From positions 62,001 through 126,000 of the forward strand of contig JALJCO010003062.1 in assembly GCA_023101725.1 (NCBI GenBank): a DNA stretch of 64,000 nt, read 5' to 3'. Shown piece after piece: positions 46,096 to 57,269 of this stretch. The notes beneath the pieces were generated by a model that had not been told where the DNA came from, ran no database searches, and saw only the letters and a program-made list of their open reading frames with translations. A program made the position numbers and the translations under genes. This DNA comes from Atherinomorus stipes (lineage: Eukaryota > Chordata > Actinopteri > Atheriniformes > Atherinidae). Within the stretch, counting starts at the first letter, position 1. Each line of letters begins with the position of its first letter.

Positions 46096-47065
46096 GGGTG
46101 AATTCCAATTCCTGTCTTAACCCTCAATCTTAACCCTCAATCTCAAAAATGCGCACTCCCGCGAAGAGCAAGTGCTGTCCCGATTCTAAGAAAGTTAAGT
46201 TAAAGGGCAAGTTTGAGGGCTGAATAGCCCTCAATAATGAGATTCTCCGACACCACCCTTGTGAGTAAGGGCTACCCAGAATGCAAGCAGCAAAGAAGGC
46301 GAGCTACAAATTTTAAGCATTTTCTTTGTTAATGGAGATGTAAATATTACGAAAACCATTGTTTTATCTTAGTTTAGGCCCATGTTATGGATTAGTTACC
46401 TCATTGTTGCATAATATTTATTTTTATTTTACGATCTTTTGTCAATAGCGGCCGGTGCGGTCAAACCATGTTGCTATCGTTTAAGTTAGTTAACGCTTCA
46501 ATATGGTCATTTTTCTCTGCGCTAATGTCGTTGTTTTATAATGTGCTTGTGCCGATAACAGTATAAGACAACCAGGCTGATGTCATCTCCCGTAGTTGCA
46601 AAGTTATGGAATAATAGTTCTGTTTCATTCCTTCCGTAAACGAAGCTTGTTGCGCTCTTCGCAGGTCGAGTCCTAATGACAATTGTCAGTCAGGTGACGT
46701 GCAGGCCAGCTGACTGGCAGTCATCCTGGAATTCACAGAACCACAGTTACCTATGTAGCTTTCGTTATAGCTGGTGTTTACCTTTCAATAAGTTGTGGTA
46801 TGCAGTGACAGCTGAATATGTCTATGGTTAGGCAGGGTTAACAGTGCAAATAAATGTAAATAAATTCTTCTGCGTCTTCTTCTTCTTCTGAATTGACAGA
46901 CTGAACGCCGCTTTGGCGTAATGCTGCCCCCCACAGTTTAAAGACGTATCTGCATTTAAGGGTGTCCCATTTCCAAGTCACAAAATAGCCCTTAACACTT
47001 GGTTTTGAGGGCTACTAATATTGAGGGTTGAGCTTGAGGGTTAAGATAGGAATTGGAATTGGGCC
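46096..47065. mobile_element. MITE with 'aattccaattcctgtcttaa' ends
   Basis: The left end 'gggtgaattccaattcctg' and complement of the right end 'ggcccaattccaattccta' are inverted. Both continue as 'tcttaaccctcaa' repeats and a 'gagggct' region for about 90-100 bp. Target duplication is not clear. A small inverse copy of the (AAG)n-tailed repeat (46868-46940) lies inside. Confidence 0.7.
46868..46940 (-). repeat. Short repeat ending in (AAG)n (copy 2)
   Basis: Inverse orientation relative to 20.50-20.58 kb, with shared 'ggcagcattacgcc' and 'agaagaagaagaag' features on the minus strand. Confidence 0.5.
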
Positions 47066-47424
47066 ATGAATCGACTTGTCAGAAGTGGTTAGATTTTATT
47101 TTCAGGAGCAGAAAAAACCCTTCAACTTTGTGTGTGAACCAGGGGCGGACTGGGACAATAACTCAGGCCAGGAATTTGATATCATCCCAGGCCACCTCCA
47201 CCAAATTCATGCAAAACACTAAGAGTGAATTAGGCTGGGCGCCTACTGAAGTAAGACTGTAAAATTATAAAACAAAGGCTCCACATGTGGCCACACACAG
47301 CTTTTTGTTTCTTTCCCTTACAAAATAAACATTCATTGTGCTGCAAAAAGCTTCATGCAAATCACAAACTGATATTCTACTTAATCAACTACAATATGGT
47401 TAAATGAGCAGTCTGTACAATTAA

Positions 47425-48077
47425 AGGTTGAATATGGAATACGGACAGAACAGCGACATCACGTGTGTCTAGGTTGTAGTTGCAACAGCAGAAAAACAAC
47501 TCCAGCCGCTGGGATGCCAGGCTCGCTGCCGATACGCAAGTGACCAACAGTCTGCAGCATGTCCAACAAGTAACGCAGAGGAGTTTATAACTGACAGCTA
47601 ACGTTAGCCATGTTAGCAAACAAGTTAGCTGATCCAGCAGGAAAGTCGCCATTTCCGTGTTTTACTCCGTGGAAAACGTTATGTGGGTCCATTTAGTGAA
47701 GTCTTCACCTAAATTTACTCCAGGTTTTGCTCTTCTCAGGTCACTCCTCCTCAGAAACAGATAACATCTCCAGGGCTCTGAAGCAGCTGCTTCACTGGTC
47801 GTCTCTACGGTTTTCCCCTGTACAGGCCTGACTATGACCGAAATATTGTTTCCACACAGAGATCGTATTTGGCAACCTGCAATGGCGGCGTGTATTGGCT
47901 TATAAACGTAAATAAAATGCCATTATCGAACCCGTAAAAATTTATTTTATAATTATTTTTAGGCTAAATATAATTTTTCTGGGAAATGTACTTTCATTCT
48001 GTACACCCCCAAACGACCTGTGGAGGTATTATTTTTGAAAAAATATAGCTTTAATAAAAATGTTCCATATTCAACCT
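47425..48077. mobile_element. TTAA MITE nested in the hAT element
   Basis: The ends 'aggttgaatatggaat' and complement 'aggttgaatatggaac' are inverted, with TTAA at 47421-47424 and 48078-48081. The 653-bp interior codes for nothing recognised. It is younger than the surrounding hAT copy. Confidence 0.8.
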
Positions 48078-48216
48078 TTAACCATATTGTAAATCAAATA
48101 AAATTACACCATCATCCACCTAAACTTGATACTCAGCCTATTTATAATCTAACAGGTTATTCTATTAATTATTCTAAAACTATCACCAGCATGTTTGGTT
48201 TGTACTTAAATTGTAC

Positions 48217-48330
48217 CTGAAGATTCTTGCTGTGATTCCTCACTGCTGTTGCTGTCCACCACTGCTGTAACCGCGGGAAGTCTTGCAGCATTAGTGCTGC
48301 TGACAGTACTGGTACTGCTCCCTTCTCCAT
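48217..48330 (-). pseudogene. Serine-rich exon remnant of a hAT transposase gene
   Basis: On the minus strand a long T-rich tract ends in 'aacaaag' (acceptor-like). A 114-bp open stretch then reads 'DGEGSSTSTVSSTNAARLPA' and 'VDSNSSEESQQESS', ending at 'ttcagGTacaa' (weak donor). Serine-rich linkers of this kind occur in front of fish hAT-type (ZMYM1-like) proteins, as I recall them. That is the only family hint. Position inside a hAT element supports it. Confidence 0.45.
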
Positions 48331-48859
48331 CTTTGTTAAAAAAATAAATAAAATAAAAAAAATCCAAAAAGCCGCCATTAATTTCCCAGATTTTTGGATT
48401 TAGAAACTGACCATTTTATATGCATTGGCTATGTTAATATTTTCTTGATCTCAATGTTTTTTTTTTTACCTGCTTAAATAGAAGTCAAATAAAATATACA
48501 AGGATTTTAATATTCATAATCATGTATTATCTTCTGTATAGTTAACCCTATGCTAAAATCTACAATATTCTTTGTTACAATTTATTTTATTTTTTTAATG
48601 AAGCAAGTTTTAGCTCATTAGCTTAGCATTAAGCTAGCTGGATGGATGGGTGTGCATCTATTGTCACTTTTCACCACTAGTGTCTTTATATCTCACCTGC
48701 TCCCTGACTGACAAACATGTCAGTTATTCTGATGCACTTTTTTCCTTCTTTTGCTCATGCATTTTTCTTCTTAAGTCTTTCCCTCTCTGCTCTACCTTTT
48801 CTCCTGCCCTGATGCTGCTGCTCCATCTTGCCCCTTGTCAGAGTTATGTTGGTAGGAGC

Positions 48860-48950
48860 GGGAGGGGGTGGGGTGGGGTGGGGTGGGGTGCAGCAGTGAC
48901 AGACACAAAAGGAGAGTGAGAAACACGAGGGGGGGGGGGAGGGGGCGCTC
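48860..48950 (+). repeat. G-rich tract, (GGGGT)n and G10
   Basis: About four GGGGT units at 48867-48888 and a run of ten or so G near 48930-48940 could form G-quadruplexes. Confidence 0.7.
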
Positions 48951-49114
48951 AACATTTCTGCCTGCGCCTGAGCTTCATGAGCTTCAACAGGACAGCCAGC
49001 ATGATGGATTATTTATTTAAAAACTCAAACTGGACCGGATAGGCCAGGCCAGTTAGGCGGCCAGGCCAAAAATGTCCCGGTGTTCCCGATGGCCAGTCCG
49101 CCACTGGTGTGAAC

Positions 49115-49900
49115 TTCAATCCTGACAACTTCATGAATCTTGGGCAGTGAAGTGTTTTTTTTTTTCTTTTCAGACTACATCTGAAACCTGACGCAGTTCT
49201 CCACATAAAAACACCTCACGGACAGACAACGGAGTGAAAACATCTCCCAGCTAACTGTTAGCCTATGACTTGTTTGCTAATTTACTTGTCAGGGTCTCTG
49301 TGGTACCACATGTACATTAAACTCCATATCAGACTGAGTGGAGCAGATACAGCTCCATAACAGACTGGTCCAGTTTATTCCGTCGACTGGAGTCCGATCA
49401 TCCATCAATGTTTACAAATAGCGTTCACGTGAGTGATGAAGCCGGTGCGAATACCAATTCTGCGACCCTTCAGAATCTGTGTCTGTTCCGGGGTGACGTC
49501 ATGAAATAGACATGAAACATGCCGTGATTGGCTCGGTGGTTCAGTACAGTCAGCTGATTTACTTCCATGCTGGAAATTAGATGCATTAAAAAAAACGTAT
49601 TTAACACCAAGTTAGTTTCTGACGTGGTGAGGGGAACATATTTAGCTTATATACGTATGCCTGTTTGACTTTTGGAACATTTGAAAAGCATGTTACAGCT
49701 CCTTTAACCTTGATTAATCAGGACAGTAATTTGAAGACCTTTTCTCATTTGCTATGACAACCTGGTTCCAGAGGCAACAACAAAACATATTTTGTACACA
49801 CAGTAAGAACAACAAAGACACAAGTTCAAATATAGGCCTACTGTCATTATTAGAAGTTTGATTCGCTAAACAGTTGTCTTGTCAGTATTTTTCCTTTACA
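49115..49900. other. No gene recognised; unpaired TTAA-type right end at 49703
   Basis: 'catgttacagctcct' followed by TTAA at 49704-49707 looks like a MITE end without a visible partner. Confidence 0.3.
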
Positions 49901-49904
49901 CCGC

Positions 49905-50960
49905 AGATATCCTGGCCCTGCAAGCTGCAGAGACCTGAGCTTAATCCGAGCCTCAGCATCCACATCTAGTTTTCAGCCCAGCTGGAACAGATGGAGATCA
50001 GATCGACACATCTAATAAAAATCCAAGCTAGGCTTCGAGAACTGTTGCTCAAATGGAATATTATCATATCCTTATATTTCCTCCATATTTACTTTAATAT
50101 CTTCTGTCGACTTTCAGTGAAGTTTTTTTTTTCCCCTTCGTAAATTAAATCTGGCTAAAAGCAGTGGATGGGGGTATTTTTTCCCTCGCAGTTTAAAAAA
50201 ACCCACTGCACTTACTTCCTATTACACTTACAAATATTGAACTCATGCATAATTTAACCTCCCGCCCACATCCAAAATGCTGCAATTAAATTCATTATTT
50301 ATTTTAACGGCACTTGAATAATTTATGCCCGTGTGTGCGAGAGCCATCAGAACAGACTGCTGCTCACTTAATTAGTACAGCTGCCAGCTTGCTGCAGTTC
50401 TCCAGTATTAAATGGAGTATTAGCTAGGATTAGACCTTACACACATGCACACTCACACATACACATTATTTAAGGCTTTCTAATGAGCAAGGAGTTAGCC
50501 AAGCTAGCACACTGACTCTCCCCTGATTATTTAAAGTGAGAGCAGATGTAAGCCTCGTCAAGCAGCATCCCAGATATGAAGGCTGGATTGGATGGGATGA
50601 CCAACACACATGCTCAGATCGATACTGGATTAAGCTGTTATGTCCACTTAGAGCTGATATAATAGGAATAATGGATTCCAGTGGAAGAACACTCTGATTT
50701 GCCCTGATTCAGGTTGATTTATGGCTGCTGCTACTTTAAACGGGCCGTTTAAAAAATGAGACTTTTCATAATGAATGCTTTCCAGAATGCCGCAAATCAA
50801 TTGTGCCTGGAGAATGATGAAGACAGATGCTCTTTCTGTATATGGCTGACTCCATGCTGCAGACTTATGTACTTTACCATCTCCTCTGGCTGAAAAAGAG
50901 ATTTTATGCCGAGGAAGATGAATTAAGCGGCTTTTATTTTGAGTGTTACTTTCAGACAAA
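49905..50960. promoter_or_regulatory. Candidate conserved non-coding block
   Basis: More than 1 kb without any recognisable repeat, in a window otherwise crowded with them. It is rich in homeodomain-type cores (ATTA, TAAT; for example 'cataatttaacc', 'ttaattagtacagc', 'gcaattaaattcattattta') and has no coding potential. This is the look of developmental enhancers conserved among vertebrates. Inference only; no alignment was possible. Confidence 0.4.
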
Positions 50961-51789
50961 AATTAAATACAGAAAAAGAAAGAAGCATTGGTTTGATTCT
51001 GGTTGTGTGACAGGACTGACGCAGAATTAAATGTATTATAATACATTATGTAACCTCGAGAAAAGCATACACAAAAAAATGAATTGTATGTTTCTCTTGT
51101 TAGGCCTGAAGGTGAAAATGTATTTGAATAAATATGGCTGGCTTTTAAAAGACAATGTTAAGGGGCTGTTTAATGAAGATGTTTTTATTTTGGTGAAAAA
51201 GAAAATGTTTCATTTCATGATATGACAACAAAAAAGAAAAAAGGAAATCCTGTTAAAAACCAATTTGTTTAGGTCATGTGACGTCATGTCTACTGGGATC
51301 AGATGCAGGACTAGAGGGACAGGGAGGAAGACGTAAAGTAAGTAAATGGCATGCTAGAAAAACGGGATGAAACATTTGGTTTTGTGAGAGTTGTACAGTT
51401 TGTGATGCTGAACTTTGACAGATTTTACTTTTGATGACCCTGGTACAGATGTAGCATTTGTGTCACATAATTTTAGCACAAACTTTATCATTGTCAGAGC
51501 TAGCAAAATAAAGGCGAAAACAAAGTGAAACGTGATGGAATTGTAGGCGATGCATGCAGGTGTTAGCTAGTGCAGCTAGCCCCATAGCTGTTCACCTGTT
51601 CCTGTTCTGGAAATAAGAGGATATGAACCAGTTCTGAGGCCACATCCACACAGATTTCTTTTTCTTTTTTTTTTTTTTTAGCTTTTCCTACAAATGGAAG
51701 CTTTTTTTTGAGAAAAGTGTAACTCAAACAATTCCAGTGAAAATGCTGTAGTATCACCAGACCAGACACCACACACTACTAAGTCCTGG

Positions 51790-52050
51790 ATCAAACTGCT
51801 GGGTTAAAAAGGGACCAACTCATTTCTGGGCAATTTCAACCCAGACATTTGGGTTGTTGACCCAACTTCTAGGTTAAAATAATCCAACATTATAGTCAAT
51901 ATAACCCAATTTCAGGGTCAGATATTCAACCCGAAAGTTGAGTAAAAAAAAAAAAAAAATCAATTTTCTGGGTTGGTCCTTTTTAATCTAGAAACGGGTC
52001 AAAAATGACCCATTATGGGTTATTTTGACCCAGGAGTTTTTAGTGTGCAG
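51790..52050. repeat. Array of AACCCA/TGGGTT motifs on both strands
   Basis: Repeated 'aacccaga', 'gggttgttgacccaac', 'ataacccaattt', 'caacccgaa', 'ctgggttggt', 'gacccattatgggttat' and 'gacccagg' occur within about 260 bp, with an A-run at 51945-51958. The alternating orientation gives many small dyads. A shorter relative is at 1722-1775. Confidence 0.7.
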
Positions 52051-52180
52051 ACCTGTGCGTGGCGCTGCAGTGAGGCTACAGAAATACAACAAATACTGAG
52101 AAAAGGACATAGAGCACGTGAAGATGCAAACCATTGACAAACTAGCAAAAGAAGAAGTGGGAGGTCTGCAGTAGCACTTT

Positions 52181-52736
52181 TGGTGCGTTCCATTTACCTT
52201 GGAACTGGGAAGTCGGAACTGGGAATGACGTCACGCCCGACCACACAGCATTCTAGTTCACAGGTTTGGCGCAGTCTAGCAAAACATGTTTTTTTAAGGC
52301 TATTGCTATTAGCCTTAGCTAGCACAGCTAATAACACAGCTGGCATTGCAGTTCACATATACCACATAAGAAATGTCAGTAATACCACAGCAGCAGCCCC
52401 CTACATCCATAAATCAACCGATACTACGTGCACAGCTGATTTACTGCAACAAAAAATAAGTCACAGGCCCCTTTTCCACCAAGCTGATTTGAGAGCCTGA
52501 GCCTAGTCCCTTCAAATCAGTCATACATGTGGTATTGTTTGATACAGATGTAGTGTAATTCACAATTTTCATGTGGCGCATGTGAACTACAACGCCTGCT
52601 GTGCTAACAACGGCTGATAACAATAGCCTTAGCAAACACGTTTTGCTAGGATGTTCCAATCAGTGAACTGGAACACAAGTTGATCGGGTGTGACGTCACT
52701 CCCCCAGTTCCTACTTCCGAGGTAAATGGAGCGCAG
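52181..52736. mobile_element. MITE with 'gcgttccatttacc' ends
   Basis: The left end 'tggtgcgttccatttacctt' and complement of the right end 'atgctgcgctccatttacct' are inverted. Both are followed by 'ggaac' blocks and 'gacgtcac' at similar distance. Inner arms share 'agttcac' and 'tagcaaaac' blocks, giving about 150-bp TIRs. A piece of another repeat ('ggccccttttccaccaagct') sits in the middle. No coding capacity. Confidence 0.75.
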
Positions 52737-52739
52737 CAT

Positions 52740-54640
52740 TATTCACATAAGCAGCAGCATAAAAATCTCCCTCACTGGCTGGATGCTGGTAAAGAGCAAT
52801 GCCGAGCTTCACCACCCTGCTGCTGAATAACCTCAGTAAACATTTGTCATGTCCACGAAAAATTAAATAAAATTCTCACCTGCAACCTGCCCACACCCAT
52901 TAAATCTTATCCATGGCATATTTGCCTGCAAAACGCAAGTAACTCGAACTGCTGCTGGAGACAAAACTCTGCTTTAAGCAGCTGCAGAGACAACAGCAGC
53001 TGATTACCAATATGGCAAATCATATTGGTAGCATCATCAAGCTAGTTGATAAAAACTTAGAAACATATTCAGGTCCATGTTCACACCAGTTTAACTGGAG
53101 CCAAAGAGGATGGATTTTACAACGCAAAAGTAAACATCAGCAGCTTGACAATTTGGACATGAAAGGTGATGATTAAGCCGTCAGGCAGCATTAAAACCCA
53201 GTGTCCCAAAACAATATCAGATGACTGAGTAAAATTCATTAGATGTTAGATGATCCCTACCCTAAACAAGTTGGGTTTTTTTGGGTTTTTTTTTTCTTTT
53301 TTAGAATTACATCAGATTTCAATTAATAAATGAATACAAACTGTGTCACCACTAATTTGAAGGTTTCTATTTCTTTTTCACAAATGGTCATGAGTCTATC
53401 TATATAAATATCACATCTTAAACTGAGGTTGTTCACACCAGGAATTGTAGATGTTTCTTTTAAAAATTTTTGCAATATTCAATGAAGTTGGGTCCACTGC
53501 CACATACGCCATGATTAATTAAAAGCTTTAAGTAAATAAATAAATATTATACATCAGCTGTGAAAGTAATGGAGCTGAAAGAACATCGTCCAATCATCTC
53601 TGCATTCCTCACATTTTTCATTTGTCTGTTGGCGCGTCAATTACTCTATCATAGTAAGTGATTGACGGTCAATTAAACAGGTAATAAGCAAAACTGATCA
53701 ATAAGAGTGATTGCAAACAATAACACTGCATGCCAGATGCGGCAAATTTTCGTCTGATGTTTACAGCAGGTAGCTAACAATCACTCTGCTAGCAGATAGC
53801 GATGTTCAGACGACATCTGTTTTACTTGTCTTTGTGTTCATTGGTAGTAGGCTTTTGGCCTATACAGCTTGGAGTAGGACAACATGCATAAAGAGGATGA
53901 TGTGGTCAAAATACTCATTTACCGAATAATTCTGCACTCCCTGTAGCACCTTTAAACTGGTAGAGTACCAGTAGATCAACATCTTCCGTGGAAGAGAAGT
54001 GACCCTTGGTTAGTGCACGGCACTGTGGCGACCAACTGGGTGACGTAAAACATTTTCAATTATGTTTAATTTAGTGAAGTGTGTCTGCATAACCATGAGG
54101 AATAAAAGCAGCTCCAACATGAGGAAGATTTGGACCTGACTGTTTTAGATGTGCTCTAAAGGCCAAAACACACCTTGGCCAAATGTCATGTATCAGAACA
54201 GCCATCGCTGTAATTTTCTGTTATTACTCCTCTCTCTGCACTATGTGGCCCTGCAACTCTTCCCAACACCATCCTACTTTCAGCACACAATTCCTGATAA
54301 CACTTTTTACCTGTTCCCAACTAAAGTTCCTGCAACATTTCTTCATCTCTCCTTTTAGAGAACTGTTTTGTAAACTTATTGCATAACATCAATAAAAGAA
54401 ATTGTGCCCTATTGTAGAACAAGTGAAGCTGTATGTAGTCAGAACGTGCCTGTCAGCTCTGCAGGTTATGCTGCCTTCAAGACATTAAAATACTGATATA
54501 TTTTAAATTTTCAAGTCCTTAATAAAGAATGTTGATAAGGAACTTAGGCTCACGTGCACATTGTACTTTGTGGCAGCACTTAATAGGTGTCATATGACCC
54601 CCCCAGCACTGTTGCGTTTGTGGCTTGATCTGTCAGGTCA
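52740..54640. other. No gene recognised
   Basis: AT-rich, with T-runs near 53276-53300. One unpaired TTAA-type end ('ccctgtagcacct' then TTAA) lies near 53955. Confidence 0.35.
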
Positions 54641-54649
54641 TCAGGGTTA

Positions 54650-55055
54650 AGTCTTCTTTCTGTTCCCAGAGTCAGAACTAAACATGGAGAGGCAGCTTTC
54701 AGATTGAATCCTCTTCACATGTGGAACAAACTCCCAGAAAACTGCAGGCCTGCTGAAACTCTCAGCTGCTTTAAATCAAAACAAAAACTTTTCTATTTGC
54801 GACTGCCTTTTATCAAAACAACTATTGACTCCTCACACTGCAAGTTTTATTTCTGGCATTTTATCTTATTATACTTGAGCTTTTTCTGCCTTTGTTCAAT
54901 TTCTTTTATTTATTTAAGAATTTTATTTTTGATGTAATTATTAATCCTCCTCTGCACCCCACTGTAATGCATTTAATGTTTCATCTAAAGCACTTTGAAT
55001 TGTTTTATTTCATACAAATGTTTGATACAAATAAAGTAACCTTGCCTTGAAGCAG
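54650..55055 (+). mobile_element. 5'-truncated LINE tail (L2/Rex-like)
   Basis: From about 54660 the frame reads 'SVPRVRTKHGEAAFRLNPLH' then 'MWNKLPENCRPAETLSCFKS', the closing region of fish L2/Rex-type ORF2. The frame runs past the usual 'LKTYLF' end into the AT-rich 3' UTR with 'ctaaagcactttgaatt' and 'acaaataaagtaaccttgcc' at the end. It is longer than the copy at 30.3 kb. No reverse transcriptase core. Confidence 0.75.
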
Positions 55056-55059
55056 ATAT

Positions 55060-55900
55060 GTCCAATTCTGGACCTTGAGGGCTACTGTGATGTTTTCCTC
55101 CTTTAAAACAAAAGAAAGAAAAACTAACCTTTATGAGCTTTTCTCTGGTTCATTTGCACAATAGCAAATGCCCCTTGAGTAACATGAGAGCCAATTAGTG
55201 GAAGGTAGCAGAGCTAAAATCACACAAATTTAGCGTTTTGGGGATTTTTTGGGAGACCGAAGTTAAGAATGGTTTTGGACAATACGTGACTCATGGAGAT
55301 TTCCAAGTTTTTTGAAAACAAAAAACAACAACAAAAAAAAATGGAGTCAGAAGGTTTCCCTCATGGAAGAAAATCTATTTAAAAAGAAATATGCTGTAGT
55401 CCACCAACTGTAGTCTGTCTTTGTGGACAATATCTCTTGTCGTGAGTGATGACACCATTCCCTGAGAATGGCGGGAACAAGACCAAACAATTTTTCAACA
55501 GTTATGGAAAAACGACTTGCTCTGACTTATAATGGTTTTCACCTGTGTTTATGCTGGAGTGAAATCAACATGCTAGTGCACCTTGGGTAGCTGGTGATGA
55601 ATATTGCTCGCAACGGGAGCTGCAGTCCACTAAGCAGCTTCAAGTAAATCCGTCGTGGTAAAGGGAACCGCTCTCAAGTCAAACCTTACATCCTTGTACG
55701 ACTTGGTGATTCATAGTTGCCAACCATAGACTGCAAACACTGGACAAACTTCTGTCCATGTGACTCCTCGGTTTTTGAAGAGCTGAAGTGAAGCTAGTTG
55801 GGTGTTTCCCACTTGCCAACTTGACTGCATTGCCTGTCGTCAATCCCAGAAAGTATAAAAATGGGGGGGGGGGGGACCTATGGAGATAAGTGGACTAAGG
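55060..55900. other. No gene recognised; G13 run at about 55863-55875
   Basis: Only a long G homopolymer stands out. Confidence 0.35.
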
Positions 55901-55989
55901 CACATTGTGCTACTCTGCTACGGACTGAGGCCTTACTGGGAGCAAGCAGCAAGCCTGTCAGTCAAAAGGACACACACCTATTAATGTGC

Positions 55990-56492
55990 AATGGATGATT
56001 GCACAACTGTCACGGTAAAGAGGGAGCTAAGCCAGAAGGTGAAGCTCTTGATTTACTGGTTGATCTATGTTCCTAACCTCACCTATACTCATCAGCTGTG
56101 GGTCATGACCGAAAGAACGAGATCACGGGTACAAGCGGCCGAAATGAGTTTCTTCCACAGAGTGTCCGCGCTCTCTTAGAGATTGGGTGAGAAGCTCTGT
56201 CCTCCGGGAGGGGCTCAAAGTAGAACAGTGGCTCCTCCATATCGAGAGGAGCCAGATGAGGTGGCTTGGGCATCTGGTCAGGATGCCTCCTGGACGCCTC
56301 CCACCGGTGCAAAACCCAGGACACTCTGGAGGGACAACGTTTCTCAGCTGGCCTGGGAACGCCTTGGAATCCCCCAAGGCTGGTGGTGAGCTGGTGAATG
56401 TGGCCGGGCAGAGGGAAGTCTGGGTTTCCCTGCTTTGACACCTGCTCCCACGACTCGGCCCTGGATAAGCAGAAGAAAATGGATGGATGATT
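55990..56492 (+). mobile_element. 3' end of an RTE-like LINE, 5'-truncated
   Basis: Frames in succession give 'WVMTERTRSRVQAAEMSFFH' (about 56098-56157) and 'HIERSQMRWLGHLVRMPPGR' (about 56236-56295). Then come 'WPGNALESPKAGGELVNVAG' and 'QREVWVSLL', ending near 56437. This string matches the familiar C-terminus of a fish LINE, with 'RSxxRWxGHLxRMPPGRLP'. The element ends in 'agaaaatggatggatga', a TGGA microsatellite tail typical of RTE-type elements. Shifts and stops show decay. RTE assignment is tentative. Confidence 0.7.
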
Positions 56493-57265
56493 TTTAAAAC
56501 ACTTCACCCCCCTCACAGTTGACATGAAGGTAAACTTTACCTGTTAAACCTAAACTGATTTTGATAAGGGGGTGAACGGAGAACTGCTATCTTTCAGATT
56601 TCAGGTTTAGCTTTTTCTCCACTGGAACCACTTGCTGCCAACAGGCAGCCTTTCTTCACACTCAAATTCTCACTTATTTCACATTATCGCTTCATAAAAC
56701 TGACATTTAACCTGTTTGGCAGTCATTTCTCCCTGCTCGTATTGGTTCCAGTTATTCCTTTTTATTTAGCTGGATGCTTTTACTTAGATGCAGAAAAGAT
56801 GTGAATACTGAAGTTGCATATTTTCTGTTTGCTCCATGTTTAACTGCATCAATAACCTCCAGAAAACGGTTGCTCACAGGCTGTGTCCTCTGTGAGACCT
56901 TATTTAAACAATTTCCAACCAAACTCCACCACATATTGACCCTCACACAGCTGCTGCACATTCATGCCGCTTCTTGCAGACTGTTTGAGCAGGAAATTGG
57001 CCGATTTTCCACACAGCTACGCCACAGTGCCCTAAATATCTAAGAAAATAGTGCTGTACTGAGTCAAAATTGGTGGTGTATGATTGGGCAGAGATGAATT
57101 CAAGTTAGATTGATGAATTCAAATATATACATAGTACACAAGCAATGTACTTAAAAGAAGCAAAATGCTTGCAAAATATCTCCACCCAGGTTTTCACTAG
57201 TAATTAATATAACAATATCATTTAGATCAATTATAAAGCTGTAACACATGACATCACACATAAAT
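56493..57265. other. No gene recognised
   Basis: Complex sequence without identified repeats or genes. Confidence 0.35.
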
Positions 57266-57269
57266 CCAA

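Larger units (their letters stand above)
47140..49106. mobile_element. hAT transposon derivative, 1,967 bp, with perfect 8-bp target duplication
   Basis: The ends 'caggggcggactgg' and complement 'cagtggcggactgg' are inverted and of the CAGxG type. The target duplication gtgtgaac is exact at 47132-47139 and 49107-49114. The interior contains a nested TTAA MITE, an exon-like serine-rich remnant on the minus strand, and a G-rich tract. No catalytic transposase domain is visible, so this looks like an internally deleted copy. Confidence 0.9.

Noticed and set aside
56103..56525. 140-codon minus-strand open frame
   Set aside because: Antisense to the LINE C-terminal remnant at 55990-56492, which explains the sequence better.
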